Shown here: piece by piece, positions 1 to 7,904 of the stretch
Layout of the letters: every line of letters starts with the position of its first letter
How positions within the stretch are numbered: position 1 is the stretch's first letter
Assembly: GCA_902776435.1 (NCBI GenBank)
Contig: CACYQB010000013.1
Location: forward strand, 42,307-106,306
Source: an uncultured Bacteroidales bacterium
GTDB taxonomy: Bacteria > Bacteroidota > Bacteroidia > Bacteroidales > Muribaculaceae
Direction: 5' to 3'
Length of the DNA: 64,000 bases
The notes under the pieces: generated by a model
The model's input: the letters and a program-made list of their open reading frames with translations, nothing else
The model's database searches: none
Told to the model about the DNA's origin: nothing
Position numbers and translations under genes: made by a program

Positions 1-65
1 CCAACGACTTCTTCTGCCTTTGCCGGTTCGATGAGAACGCGGTCATTTAATGGTTTAATAGTCAT
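1..65 (-). CDS. groES: GroES co-chaperonin, N-terminal fragment (runs off the window)
   Basis: The reverse strand from position 65 reads ATG and then encodes MTIKPLNDRVLIEPAKAEEV, which matches the conserved N-terminus of GroES (family form M-IKPL-DRVL--P). Only 21 complete codons are present; the gene continues beyond position 1, where groEL would be expected. GroES is the heptameric lid of the GroEL folding chamber in the cytoplasm. The ATG is about 45 nt downstream of the likely transcription start of the sigma-54-type promoter at 123-138. The product is recognised from the N-terminal motif only, but that motif is highly distinctive. Confidence 0.9.
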   Translation of the reverse strand, partial: MTIKPLNDRVLIEPAKAEEVV

Positions 66-122
66 GATTACTTTAATAATTTAATTATGTTTTATAAGTT
101 ATTATCAATCCACCAGCAAAAC

Positions 123-138
123 TGCAACGAGTGTGCCA
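123..138 (-). promoter_or_regulatory. Sigma-54 (RpoN) -24/-12 promoter for groES
   Basis: On the minus strand the sequence is TGGCACACTCGTTGCA. The invariant GG and GC are separated by exactly 10 nt, as in the consensus TGGCAC-N5-TTGCA. It lies 58 nt upstream of the groES ATG in the correct orientation. Sigma-54 promoters need an AAA+ activator; a candidate site for one is at 163-174. Neither rpoN nor an activator gene is in the window. Confidence 0.75.
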
Positions 139-162
139 ACGGGCAAAAGCCACCTCATGACC

Positions 163-174
163 GACATTTTGTCA
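163..174. promoter_or_regulatory. Inverted-repeat candidate activator site upstream of groES
   Basis: On the minus strand TGACAAAATGTC contains the palindrome GACA-AAA-TGTC, 25 bp upstream of the -24 element. A related direct motif, TGTCATTGTCC, follows at about 192-204. Their position fits an upstream activating sequence for a sigma-54 activator; that role is inference. Confidence 0.4.
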
Positions 175-261
175 CCCCACCCTGCCAATATGGACAATGA
201 CAACTTGACCACGCCCTGATGAACAGAACGTGGTCAAGCAGTTGATGAGTTACAGCAAGGC

Positions 262-2004
262 TTATTTCCTAATGATTTGGCCGATTTTGCTAGTTAACTT
301 ATCGCCCAGCACATTGCGGGCCAGTTGCTTGAGCGACCCAGTGCTATCGGCCAGCGTGGTGCGCAGCAGGCGTATGGCATCACTCTCGTCATCCGAGTCG
401 GTAAAGACCTCAAACACAACGGGACGGTCCTTGGGTTCTGGACTAAAGAACGTGTCACATGAGGCAAGGAATTCTTCCTTGTTGCCGGCACTCAAGTACT
501 CAAAGCCAAGGTCCTGGGCATAATGCTTGACCAACTCAGGCGACTTGTTGCCAAAATGGCCTGCTGCTGCCATGAACTTGTCACCATCCTCGCCAAAACG
601 TGATGCCGGATGGTCACTGTTATGGAACTCGGTGCCACGTCCATTATTGACGAGCATGATACGAACATTGCTGGCCACATGACGGTTGCCCAACACGTTC
701 ATGTCGTAGAAGAAGGCCAAGTCACCCACCACAGCAAAGCACAACTTATCAGGACATGCCAGCGAAGCGCCGATGAGCGTTGACACATCACCGTCGATGC
801 CGAAGCCGCCCACGTTGCAGGCTGTGGTCACGCCCTGCGGCAGGTCGAAGTAACTCCAGCATCGCAGCGAGTTCAAGATGCCCACATGGAAGATGGCCCC
901 GTCAGGGATGCGTGTGGCACAGTTCCGTGCTATCCACACATTGGAGAAGGGGAAGTCGGGCAACGCGGCAAGTGCTTGCTGATGATAATTCAGGCAGGTG
1001 TCCAAATAAGCGTGCTGCTTGCCTGTGTTCTGGGAATAATGCTTGAAAAACGTGATTTCCTCCATCTCAAACACATAGGTCAAACGCTTGAAACGGTCGC
1101 GCAGTTCGCCGTCGGGGTTCACGCGCCACACAACATCGGGCACTAGGTTGTCCATGGAATAGTCTCCACTCACCTCACCGATATGAATCATCAGATTGGG
1201 ACGTATGGGTTCCTTGCCCCAGTTGAACTGGGAAGCCAATAATGCAGGATGGAATTCATAGGCACCATGGTAGCCACTGGTGACATCGCACATGACGACC
1301 GCATCGTGGCTGGTGCAGAAGGCATCGACAGCTGCAGTCAACTCCTTGCTGAAGGGCTGATGAGCGCCCACAAAAATAGCGATTTTTCCCTGTTCAGGCA
1401 AGGCGGGGAAGTCATCGTGGGGCATGATGCGGCGAATCACCCTTGCCGGTGGCAATTCACGCAGAGAGAAGTCCTGGTTATAACCCGTTTCCAGATTGAT
1501 GTGAACCGGGCCACCGCCATGACGGCGCAGGGCGAGCAACGCTTTATTGGCCTTGATTTCGCAATCCCACTCCTCGTCGGCGTTCCGCACCATATTCAGC
1601 AAGATAGACTCATGGACTGTGTCGGCCTGCTGCAGGGAGCGGTCTATCACCTGGGGCACAAGATGGCCCACCTTGATGGGATTTTGCGTCGAAGTGACTG
1701 CAAGCACCGGCAATTTTCGGTAATGGGCCTCGGTCAATCCCGAAATATAGTTGCGTGAAGCGGTGGCCCCCGTGCAACTCAACACGACCGGTTCGCCACT
1801 CTGGCTAGCGATGCCACAAGCCAAATAGGCCGCCGAACGCTCGTCAACCGAGGAGAACACCTTGAAGTAAGCGTCATTCTGGACACTCGCCACAAAGTTG
1901 ATATTGGTTGTGCCAGGCGATGCTATCACATACCTGATGCCGTGGGCCTTGAGCAGTGCTACAAGAATCTGCACGTTACGCTCTGCTGAATAGAATTTAT
2001 CCAT
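262..2004 (-). CDS. MenD-like thiamine-diphosphate-dependent enzyme in a glycan-type operon
   Basis: This 580-aa protein has the layout of the MenD / acetolactate-synthase superfamily. The cofactor-activating glutamate lies in VDERSAA (Glu55), and a C-terminal ThDP-binding signature starts at GD (427-428) and ends at NN (453-454). The ASPGTTN segment near residue 28 resembles MenD ASPGSRN. It is the last gene of a flippase - PP-loop - SDR - ThDP set, and there are no menaquinone genes nearby, so it is more likely a 2-oxoacid decarboxylase or carboligase making an unusual building block for an exported molecule than the housekeeping MenD. The substrate cannot be read from sequence. It should be cytoplasmic, as no signal peptide is seen. 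Confidence 0.85.
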   Translation of the reverse strand: MDKFYSAERNVQILVALLKAHGIRYVIASPGTTNINFVASVQNDAYFKVFSSVDERSAAYLACGIASQSGEPVVLSCTGATASRNYISGLTEAHYRKLPVLAVTSTQNPIKVGHLVPQVIDRSLQQADTVHESILLNMVRNADEEWDCEIKANKALLALRRHGGGPVHINLETGYNQDFSLRELPPARVIRRIMPHDDFPALPEQGKIAIFVGAHQPFSKELTAAVDAFCTSHDAVVMCDVTSGYHGAYEFHPALLASQFNWGKEPIRPNLMIHIGEVSGDYSMDNLVPDVVWRVNPDGELRDRFKRLTYVFEMEEITFFKHYSQNTGKQHAYLDTCLNYHQQALAALPDFPFSNVWIARNCATRIPDGAIFHVGILNSLRCWSYFDLPQGVTTACNVGGFGIDGDVSTLIGASLACPDKLCFAVVGDLAFFYDMNVLGNRHVASNVRIMLVNNGRGTEFHNSDHPASRFGEDGDKFMAAAGHFGNKSPELVKHYAQDLGFEYLSAGNKEEFLASCDTFFSPEPKDRPVVFEVFTDSDDESDAIRLLRTTLADSTGSLKQLARNVLGDKLTSKIGQIIRK

Positions 2005-2063
2005 ATTGAGTTTTCATTTTGTTCGTTTCATTCATTTCGTTCAGGTGTACACACCCTCATCGT

Positions 2064-2876
2064 TCACTTCCACCTTGCATTAACGGTGTTGCCATTGTTG
2101 CAGGTGATGATCTGGCTAGAAATACAACCCGAGGCGTCCGAGAGCAGGAAGGCAGCCACCTCAGCCATCTCCTCGGGCAGATATGCTCTGCCGCTCACAT
2201 TGTAGGAACAACTCAGGTTCTCGTCGGCGTTAAACCCGGTCATGGCAGATGCCGTCACGCCAGGTGCGATGGCATTGACACGTATGCCCTGCTTGGCATA
2301 GAGGTAGGCCAAGCCCTGCACAAGGCTATTGACAGCAGCCTTTGTCAAGCCATAAGGGCGGATGTCGGCCGTCTCGCCGGTTTCGGAGGAGACGAAGAGC
2401 ACTTGCCCCTTGATATCCTGCTGTTCCATGTAGGCCAGCACACGCTGGGACATGAAGAATGGTCCCTTGAGATTGGTGGCGACCTGCTGGTCAAAGCCCT
2501 CGGGCGTAACCGTCTGGAACGACTCATGCAGGGATATTCCAGCATTGTTCACCAGGCAGTCAATGCCGCCCAGTTTCTCAATGGCCTGAGCAACAAAAGT
2601 GTCAATGCCCTCAGTCCAAGTCACGTCAAAGGGTAAGGCCTCACATCCCAATTCTGATGCCAGTTGCCTTAATTTCTCTTCGTTGCGGCCAGTAATCAAC
2701 ACTTTGGCACCCTCGGCAACAAAGCGCTTGGCCATTGCCTGTCCCAAAGCCCCTGTACCACCGGTAACAATAATCCGTTTCCCGTCCAGCCTCTTGGCGG
2801 CATTCAAGGTATAGACATTGGCCTTGGTCACTTTGACGGGTCTGAATATATTAATGATTCTGCGAGCTAGCATCAT
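2064..2876 (-). CDS. Short-chain dehydrogenase/reductase (SDR)
   Basis: A classical SDR of 270 aa from the chosen ATG. The nucleotide-binding motif TGGTGALG is at 38-45, NNAG at 110-113, and the catalytic residues are Ser163/164 with Tyr175-x3-Lys179. An upstream TTG at 2909 overlaps the stop of the preceding gene (TTGA), so a coupled start adding 11 residues is possible. ATG 2876 is preferred because the Rossmann fold starts only about 35 residues later. It probably uses NAD(P)H to reduce or epimerise a carbonyl product made by the neighbouring ThDP enzyme; that link is inferred from operon order. Confidence 0.85.
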   Translation of the reverse strand: MMLARRIINIFRPVKVTKANVYTLNAAKRLDGKRIIVTGGTGALGQAMAKRFVAEGAKVLITGRNEEKLRQLASELGCEALPFDVTWTEGIDTFVAQAIEKLGGIDCLVNNAGISLHESFQTVTPEGFDQQVATNLKGPFFMSQRVLAYMEQQDIKGQVLFVSSETGETADIRPYGLTKAAVNSLVQGLAYLYAKQGIRVNAIAPGVTASAMTGFNADENLSCSYNVSGRAYLPEEMAEVAAFLLSDASGCISSQIITCNNGNTVNARWK

Positions 2877-2905
2877 AAAGTCTAATTCATTTAAATGGTT
2901 GAATA

Positions 2906-4132
2906 TCAAGTCGGATAATGCCTATCATCCCCCGGACTGTGACGACGGAGAAGTTTTTTTGCAATATTCTTTGCCGTTTTCATCAGCAGTTGCGGAGAGG
3001 AGTACAGCCATGCCACAATATAGGACGGCATGGGGTAACCCAATTTCTTGGCCAGTTCATAGTTGTCCTGAGCGTAAATGTCGGTTCGTGTCTGCAACAC
3101 CGTCTGGCACTTGTAACTGAAACGGACCTTCTCGAACTTGTCCACGTCAAACAAGCCAACATAGCGTTCCAGCTGGCCCATGATGTCAAGCAGAAGCATG
3201 GTGCGCTTGCACTTGTGGCACAAGGAACAGTTCTTGACCGATTCCGTATCGCCCACACACACGTTGAGGTAACGCAGGAAGGGCGGGTAATCAATCAGCA
3301 GGAACGTCTTGTCGCTGCGGCGGTAACGGGTACCGTCAACAATGACTTCAAGCGTCTCGGTACCCAGCAGATAGTCATTGCACATATCGGTAATTGACGC
3401 GTAGTCGGCAGCGGTCATGTGTACGATTTCCCAATAGGAATAGTCATAGGCCACATAGTACTTGTCAAGGACTTTCTGGAATACCAGCATGCCCGTGCTG
3501 CGGCACAGCACTCCTGCGTCATACTCCCACTCAAACAGGTAGAAGTCAAACAGGTTGGAATCCATGGGGACAAAGGGTAGCCCCACTTCCTGGGCAAAGG
3601 GCAAGAGGTAGTCATAGCGGGTGTGGAACTTGCGCCTAGCCTTGTCGGTTCCACCGCCATGGGAGCCCACGTTAAAGAAGAACAAGGCTGATATGCGGTA
3701 ATGGGGATTACTCTCCTTGACAAAGCGGTCATAGAAGGTGGCAAACGCGTCAATGCCTCCCGAGAAGCCCGTGCCCACGAGGTGGCCTGTCTTAACCGTA
3801 TTAGCAAAGCCGGCGACCTTGATATTTACCTCGGTCAACGAGTTGCCGATATAAGCCTGTTCACACAACTGGACGTAGTGGGTGATGTTATCATAGAGTT
3901 TCTCGGACACACAGCCGTCAATCTCGATGTCCTCATTATAATACATAGCGGGGTACAGCATGGCCACCATGAAGGCGTCGTACACGTCATCGGTCAGCCA
4001 GTCCCCATACTGTTCGGGAACCGAGAACCACAACTGCTTGCTCTGCGAGAATGGACAATCAATGTCACACACCAGACGAAACTCCTGTGATTCAGGCAGA
4101 TGTTCTTTTCTTATGTGAGAAACCCGTATCAT
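2906..4132 (-). CDS. PP-loop ATPase-like protein with CxxCxxC motif, function unknown
   Basis: A 408-aa protein with a PP-loop pyrophosphatase motif, SGGIDAF, at residues 124-130. A CxxCxxC cluster (Cys302, 305, 308) probably binds zinc or a metal. This combination recalls the N-type ATP pyrophosphatases such as QueC, which adenylate a carboxylate or carbonyl, but the protein is nearly twice the length of QueC and its N-terminal 110 residues are unfamiliar. It starts 2 bp after the flippase stop and overlaps the SDR region downstream, so it belongs to the same transcript. Adenylation of an acid group on a glycan or metabolite precursor would fit, but no substrate can be proposed. Confidence 0.7.
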   Translation of the reverse strand: MIRVSHIRKEHLPESQEFRLVCDIDCPFSQSKQLWFSVPEQYGDWLTDDVYDAFMVAMLYPAMYYNEDIEIDGCVSEKLYDNITHYVQLCEQAYIGNSLTEVNIKVAGFANTVKTGHLVGTGFSGGIDAFATFYDRFVKESNPHYRISALFFFNVGSHGGGTDKARRKFHTRYDYLLPFAQEVGLPFVPMDSNLFDFYLFEWEYDAGVLCRSTGMLVFQKVLDKYYVAYDYSYWEIVHMTAADYASITDMCNDYLLGTETLEVIVDGTRYRRSDKTFLLIDYPPFLRYLNVCVGDTESVKNCSLCHKCKRTMLLLDIMGQLERYVGLFDVDKFEKVRFSYKCQTVLQTRTDIYAQDNYELAKKLGYPMPSYIVAWLYSSPQLLMKTAKNIAKKLLRRHSPGDDRHYPT

Positions 4133-4134
4133 GA

Positions 4135-5667
4135 TTATTTAAGATGTAAACGCTCTTTAACGATATTTTTGACAAACTGCCGCTCAGCAACAGTCAAGCC
4201 CGCTTTCCAGATAAACGGCAAGGTCACTGCCTCGAACGCCAGTGAGAACCCGATAAACTTCAAGAAGGTGTCATTGCCTACAAATGTCAGATAGACCAGC
4301 GAAACCAAGCCGCCAAACGCCAGTAGCGGGATAACCCTCACCAGGAACATCCTAAAGTAGCGGCGGGTGTCGAAGTTGATCAGCCGCTTGCTCTGCTGCA
4401 ACAACAGCACCAGGACCAGGAACTTGAACAAAATGGCCAAGGCGAAGACCGATTCAGGCGCCATGCCCATCTTCAAGGCCAGATAGGAGCAGACAACATT
4501 CAGGAAATAGAGCACCGTGAGCACAATCTCATAAACCCTGATCCTGCTCGTTGCTAGCACAGCCGTGTAGAGCGGTGTGGTAAAGCAGTCAATGAAAGTG
4601 TAAACAAGAATCAGGTTAGAAAAACTCACTGCATGGTCGGGCACCTCGACGAGCCACACGTCAAGCAGTGTACGCGTGTTGCAGATAATCGGGAAAATCA
4701 GAATCACCGTCAAGAAGAACGAGAACTTGGTGCTCTTGACCAGCAGGTCGTTCAGGCGCGTGGCCTCGTCCTGGGCGTAGGACTTGGTGATTTGCGGCTG
4801 CACGGCGGTCATGAAGCCACTGATGAAACGTGTCACCACGCCATTAACCTGCATGGCAATACCCTGGGCCGCGTTGACGACAGGGCCAAAGAAGATGTTC
4901 AACAGCATCACCACACCCTCGTCCTTGAGCACCACGGCAGCATTTCCCAGGAAGGTCCAACCCACAAACATCGAAATCTCCTTGACAATCCTGCGGTCAA
5001 TGGCCGGCAAGGTCTTGGACTCGGGAAACTTCACCCAGCAGTAAATGAAAAATATCGCCTGATAAATAATAGCCGTAATAAAGCCCAGAATCGCGTAGAA
5101 TATCAGCTTATCGATGGGTGAGATGTATAACAGGAACACGATGAGCAGTTTAATCACCACGTCCAGGATGCTCAGATAGGCAAACGTGGTCATCTTCTCG
5201 TGAGAAATGACCGAGGCATTATAGGGCACCGTCAGCAGCGAGAGTGAGAAACAGGCGATTGAGCAATGCAACGCCCATTCCGCGGCCCTCATGCGGCCTG
5301 CAGGTATGTTCAATTGGGTATTCAGGAACCACATGGCCAGTATCTCGCAAATAATGAACATGGCTACGGCCAAGATAATGTGGATGGCGCTGACTGTGGC
5401 AAAGGTCTTCTTGAGTTGGGCAAAGTCCCCACGCCCCAACTCGTAGGTCAGGTAACGGCTGGTGGACACCGACAAGGAGCCCGACAAAATCGTAAACATG
5501 CCGACCAAGCCTCCCACCACGCTGTAAATGCCATAGTCCACAACGCCCAGCACAGCCAGGACCAGACGGCTCGTGTAGAGCGTGACGAGCATCACCACAA
5601 TCATGCGGATGTAGAGCATGACCGTGTTCTTGGCGATAAGGCGGTTACTGGTTTGTTGTCCTTCCAT
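4135..5667 (-). CDS. Polysaccharide (Wzx/MATE-like) flippase
   Basis: A 510-aa integral membrane protein with about 12-14 hydrophobic segments distributed over its whole length. The N-terminus (NTVMLYIRMIVVMLVTLYTS) is typical of the Bacteroidales oligosaccharide flippase family in the MVF/MOP superfamily. Such proteins move undecaprenyl-linked glycans or related lipids across the inner membrane. It is the first gene of the operon and has its own promoter at 5730-5737. No glycosyltransferases are adjacent, so either the glycan is assembled by genes elsewhere or the exported molecule is not a conventional polysaccharide. Confidence 0.9.
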   Translation of the reverse strand: MEGQQTSNRLIAKNTVMLYIRMIVVMLVTLYTSRLVLAVLGVVDYGIYSVVGGLVGMFTILSGSLSVSTSRYLTYELGRGDFAQLKKTFATVSAIHIILAVAMFIICEILAMWFLNTQLNIPAGRMRAAEWALHCSIACFSLSLLTVPYNASVISHEKMTTFAYLSILDVVIKLLIVFLLYISPIDKLIFYAILGFITAIIYQAIFFIYCWVKFPESKTLPAIDRRIVKEISMFVGWTFLGNAAVVLKDEGVVMLLNIFFGPVVNAAQGIAMQVNGVVTRFISGFMTAVQPQITKSYAQDEATRLNDLLVKSTKFSFFLTVILIFPIICNTRTLLDVWLVEVPDHAVSFSNLILVYTFIDCFTTPLYTAVLATSRIRVYEIVLTVLYFLNVVCSYLALKMGMAPESVFALAILFKFLVLVLLLQQSKRLINFDTRRYFRMFLVRVIPLLAFGGLVSLVYLTFVGNDTFLKFIGFSLAFEAVTLPFIWKAGLTVAERQFVKNIVKERLHLK

Positions 5668-5729
5668 GTTGGTTGCTAACTGTCTTGCGGTAATCAGTTT
5701 TCAGCATGAAATCTGACGCGCATAACTTG

Positions 5730-5737
5730 CAAATGTA
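5730..5737 (-). promoter_or_regulatory. Promoter of the flippase operon
   Basis: The minus-strand -7 box is TACATTTG, 63 nt upstream of the flippase ATG. It matches the Bacteroidetes primary-sigma form TAnnTTTG. Confidence 0.55.
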
Positions 5738-5861
5738 GTTACAATCGGCGACACGGCAAAGGGAATTGGCGAAAAAATCCCCCCTCACGCCGTTTTTAAG
5801 CCGTGAAGCGCTTCAACACGTGGGCCACGGGCAATGATGGGTAAAAATTGAGGTCCTATTT

Positions 5862-5893
5862 TTTGGTACACCGCGCGGCTTGCACTATCTTTG
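5862..5893 (+). promoter_or_regulatory. Promoter of the WG-repeat lipoprotein gene
   Basis: The -33 element TTTGG (5862-5866) and the -7 box TATCTTTG (5886-5893) are 19 nt apart. The ATG follows at 5924. Confidence 0.7.
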
Positions 5894-5923
5894 CAACCTC
5901 AAAATACTTAGTACTAAACAGAA

Positions 5924-7441
5924 ATGAAGTTTTTCTCAAGAATGGCACTTGCCGCCATCGCGGCATTGCTGATGACCGCCTGTGGCAGCGACAACGCCAC
6001 CTACCAGTATAAGACTCAATACCTGCCCGTACAACTCGTGGGAAGCGAGAAGTGGAGCATTCTGGACATCAACAGTGGCGAGGTGGTTGCCAAGGACGCA
6101 TTTGACAACGCCCCCTCCCCTATTGTGGACGGCATGTTTTACGTCATGAACAGCGAGGGCAGTTACGACTATTATGACGTGAGCGCGCCCACCCAGCCTG
6201 TGGCTGGCCACTATGGCAGCGTGACCTCCTTCAGCGACGACGGCGTGGCCGTTGCCAGCCGTATTGGCGGTTCCCTGTGCGTCATTAACCGCAAGGGCGA
6301 GGTCGTCAAGGAGTTGCCCAAGGATGTGTCCCAGTGCTCTATGTTTGCCCGCGGCATGGCCGCCTTCCAGAACGACAACGGCCAGTGGGGCTATATCAAC
6401 GCGAGCGGTGACACCATTATCCCAGCCAATTACAGCAGCGCCAACCTATTCCTCTATGATGACTATGCCATGGTCGTCGATGCCCATCAGCAGAACGACA
6501 GCATCGTGAACTTCAGCGTCATCGACAAGAGCGGTAAGGTGATGTTCACCGCTGGCAGCAATGAGTTCCAGCCCGTTCAGCCCTACTTTATCAATGGTGT
6601 TCTGCCCGTGGTGAAGGGGGATTCTATTGTCTGCCTCGGCAAGGACGGCAAGGAGGTTGCCAATCCCATCGACGACAAGCAGCAGGTTGAGAAAGGCGGC
6701 TACACTGACTTTTCACGCACCCCATCAGGAGACTATATCGTCGTCAAGGAAGGAAAGGTCGGTATGGTGGATAAGGGCAACCATGTGCTCATTCCCATCG
6801 AGCACGACAACCTCATCGACATCAACGGCGAGCGCTTCATTGCCGTGGACGGTGACACCTACCACATCGTGGACCGCAACGGCAAGGCCGTGGGACAAGC
6901 CAAATTTAGCGACGCCCACGTGAGCGAGGACAACCCCTACGCAGCCCGCGGTTTCATTGACACCGACCTGGCTGCCGCAGCCATGATGATGATGTTTGAC
7001 GAGACCACTTGCTGTGGCGCTGACGCGTCGACCACTCTCATGGACATGAACGGCATGGTGGGTACTGACGCTCGCATGTACGTCGGCAACAATACGTTGA
7101 TGTTGCCCCAAGGTCCCTACATGATTCAGTATGTGTTTGACCGTGAAGTAGCATCGGCCAATGCCGACAGCACCAGCGCAGAGTTCAATTACGATGCCCG
7201 CGTGAAATGCGTCATCATGTCACTCAACGTCAAGCACTGCCCGCCCAGCACCGAGCCCGCTATCGTCAACAAGGTGGAGAGCCGTCTGGGCACCAAGGGC
7301 TTTGTCCTGGCCAGGGATGGCATCTTCTGCAGCGACTACCTAAGCGCCCTGACCCTCGGCTATGACAGCGGTATCGTCAGCGGCATCTACTACATGCGAT
7401 TTAACGAGTCAGTACCTCAAAAAAAGAACAAGAGGAACTGA
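5924..7441 (+). CDS. WG-repeat lipoprotein
   Basis: A 505-aa protein with a lipoprotein signal peptide (lipobox LLMTAC, Cys20), so it is lipidated in the cell envelope. The body carries degenerate WG repeats, for example QWGYINASGDTIIPANY and KVGMVDKGNHVLIPIEH, which form a beta-propeller-like fold believed to bind protein or ligand. The last third lacks clear repeats and includes a methionine run (MMMM) around residue 350. No enzymatic motif is visible. It lies upstream of queD with only a 60-bp heptad-repeat spacer, so it may be co-transcribed with queD, though a functional link to queuosine synthesis is not apparent. Confidence 0.85.
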   Translation: MKFFSRMALAAIAALLMTACGSDNATYQYKTQYLPVQLVGSEKWSILDINSGEVVAKDAFDNAPSPIVDGMFYVMNSEGSYDYYDVSAPTQPVAGHYGSVTSFSDDGVAVASRIGGSLCVINRKGEVVKELPKDVSQCSMFARGMAAFQNDNGQWGYINASGDTIIPANYSSANLFLYDDYAMVVDAHQQNDSIVNFSVIDKSGKVMFTAGSNEFQPVQPYFINGVLPVVKGDSIVCLGKDGKEVANPIDDKQQVEKGGYTDFSRTPSGDYIVVKEGKVGMVDKGNHVLIPIEHDNLIDINGERFIAVDGDTYHIVDRNGKAVGQAKFSDAHVSEDNPYAARGFIDTDLAAAAMMMMFDETTCCGADASTTLMDMNGMVGTDARMYVGNNTLMLPQGPYMIQYVFDREVASANADSTSAEFNYDARVKCVIMSLNVKHCPPSTEPAIVNKVESRLGTKGFVLARDGIFCSDYLSALTLGYDSGIVSGIYYMRFNESVPQKKNKRN

Positions 7442-7462
7442 AATGCATGAGTGCGGATGCCC

Positions 7463-7500
7463 CTTTAAACTCTAAACTCTAAACTTTAAACTTTAAATAT
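7463..7500 (+). repeat. 7-bp-period tract ahead of queD
   Basis: Five consecutive heptads of the form T(T/C)TAAAC, the last one TTTAAAT, fill 7464-7498. They end 2 bp before the queD ATG, where a ribosome binding site would lie. Confidence 0.8.
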
Positions 7501-7842
7501 ATGTATTACGTACAAAAGACACTGGAAATCTCGTCAGCCCACATGCTGTATCTTGATCATAACAGCAAGTGCGAGAACCTGCACGGCCACAACTGGATTG
7601 TGAACGTTTATTGCAAAGCCAAGGAACTGGACGACAACGGCATGGTGACCGACTTCACCATTATCAAGGAGATGGTGCACGGCAAACTCGACCACCGCAA
7701 CCTGAACGAGGTACTCGACTTTAACCCCACAGCCGAAAACATCGCTCGCTGGATCGTCGATACCGTCCCCAACTGCTACCGTGCCGACGTGCGTGAGAGC
7801 GCCAACAACCTGGCCATCTACGTCAAGGACGAGGAGGAGTGA
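7501..7842 (+). CDS. queD: 6-carboxy-tetrahydropterin synthase QueD
   Basis: This 113-aa T-fold enzyme converts 7,8-dihydroneopterin triphosphate to 6-carboxy-tetrahydropterin, the first dedicated step of preQ0 synthesis. The zinc ligands His14, His28 and His30 lie in SSAH and LHGHN. The catalytic Cys24, the Asp64-His65 pair and Glu99 are all at the expected places. Its length is normal for the short bacterial form. queE follows after 62 bp, and queC and queF lie within 3 kb on the other strand. Confidence 0.95.
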   Translation: MYYVQKTLEISSAHMLYLDHNSKCENLHGHNWIVNVYCKAKELDDNGMVTDFTIIKEMVHGKLDHRNLNEVLDFNPTAENIARWIVDTVPNCYRADVRESANNLAIYVKDEEE

Positions 7843-7898
7843 GGAATTAGAAGTTAGGAGTGAGGAGTGAGGAGTTACATCTAACTTGGGACTAGGGA
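7843..7898 (+). repeat. 7-bp-period tract between queD and queE
   Basis: Eight heptads in register: GGAATTA, GAAGTTA, GGAGTGA twice, GGAGTTA, CATCTAA, CTTGGGA and CTAGGGA. The tract begins at the base after the queD stop and ends 6 bp before the queE ATG. The GGAG copies are the only Shine-Dalgarno-like sequence available. Confidence 0.75.
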
Positions 7899-7904
7899 CT
7901 TATC

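Noticed and set aside
262-2004. Annotation as the housekeeping menD
   Set aside because: There are no other menaquinone genes, and it is operonic with a flippase, SDR and PP-loop protein. The fold is MenD-like, but the function is left open.
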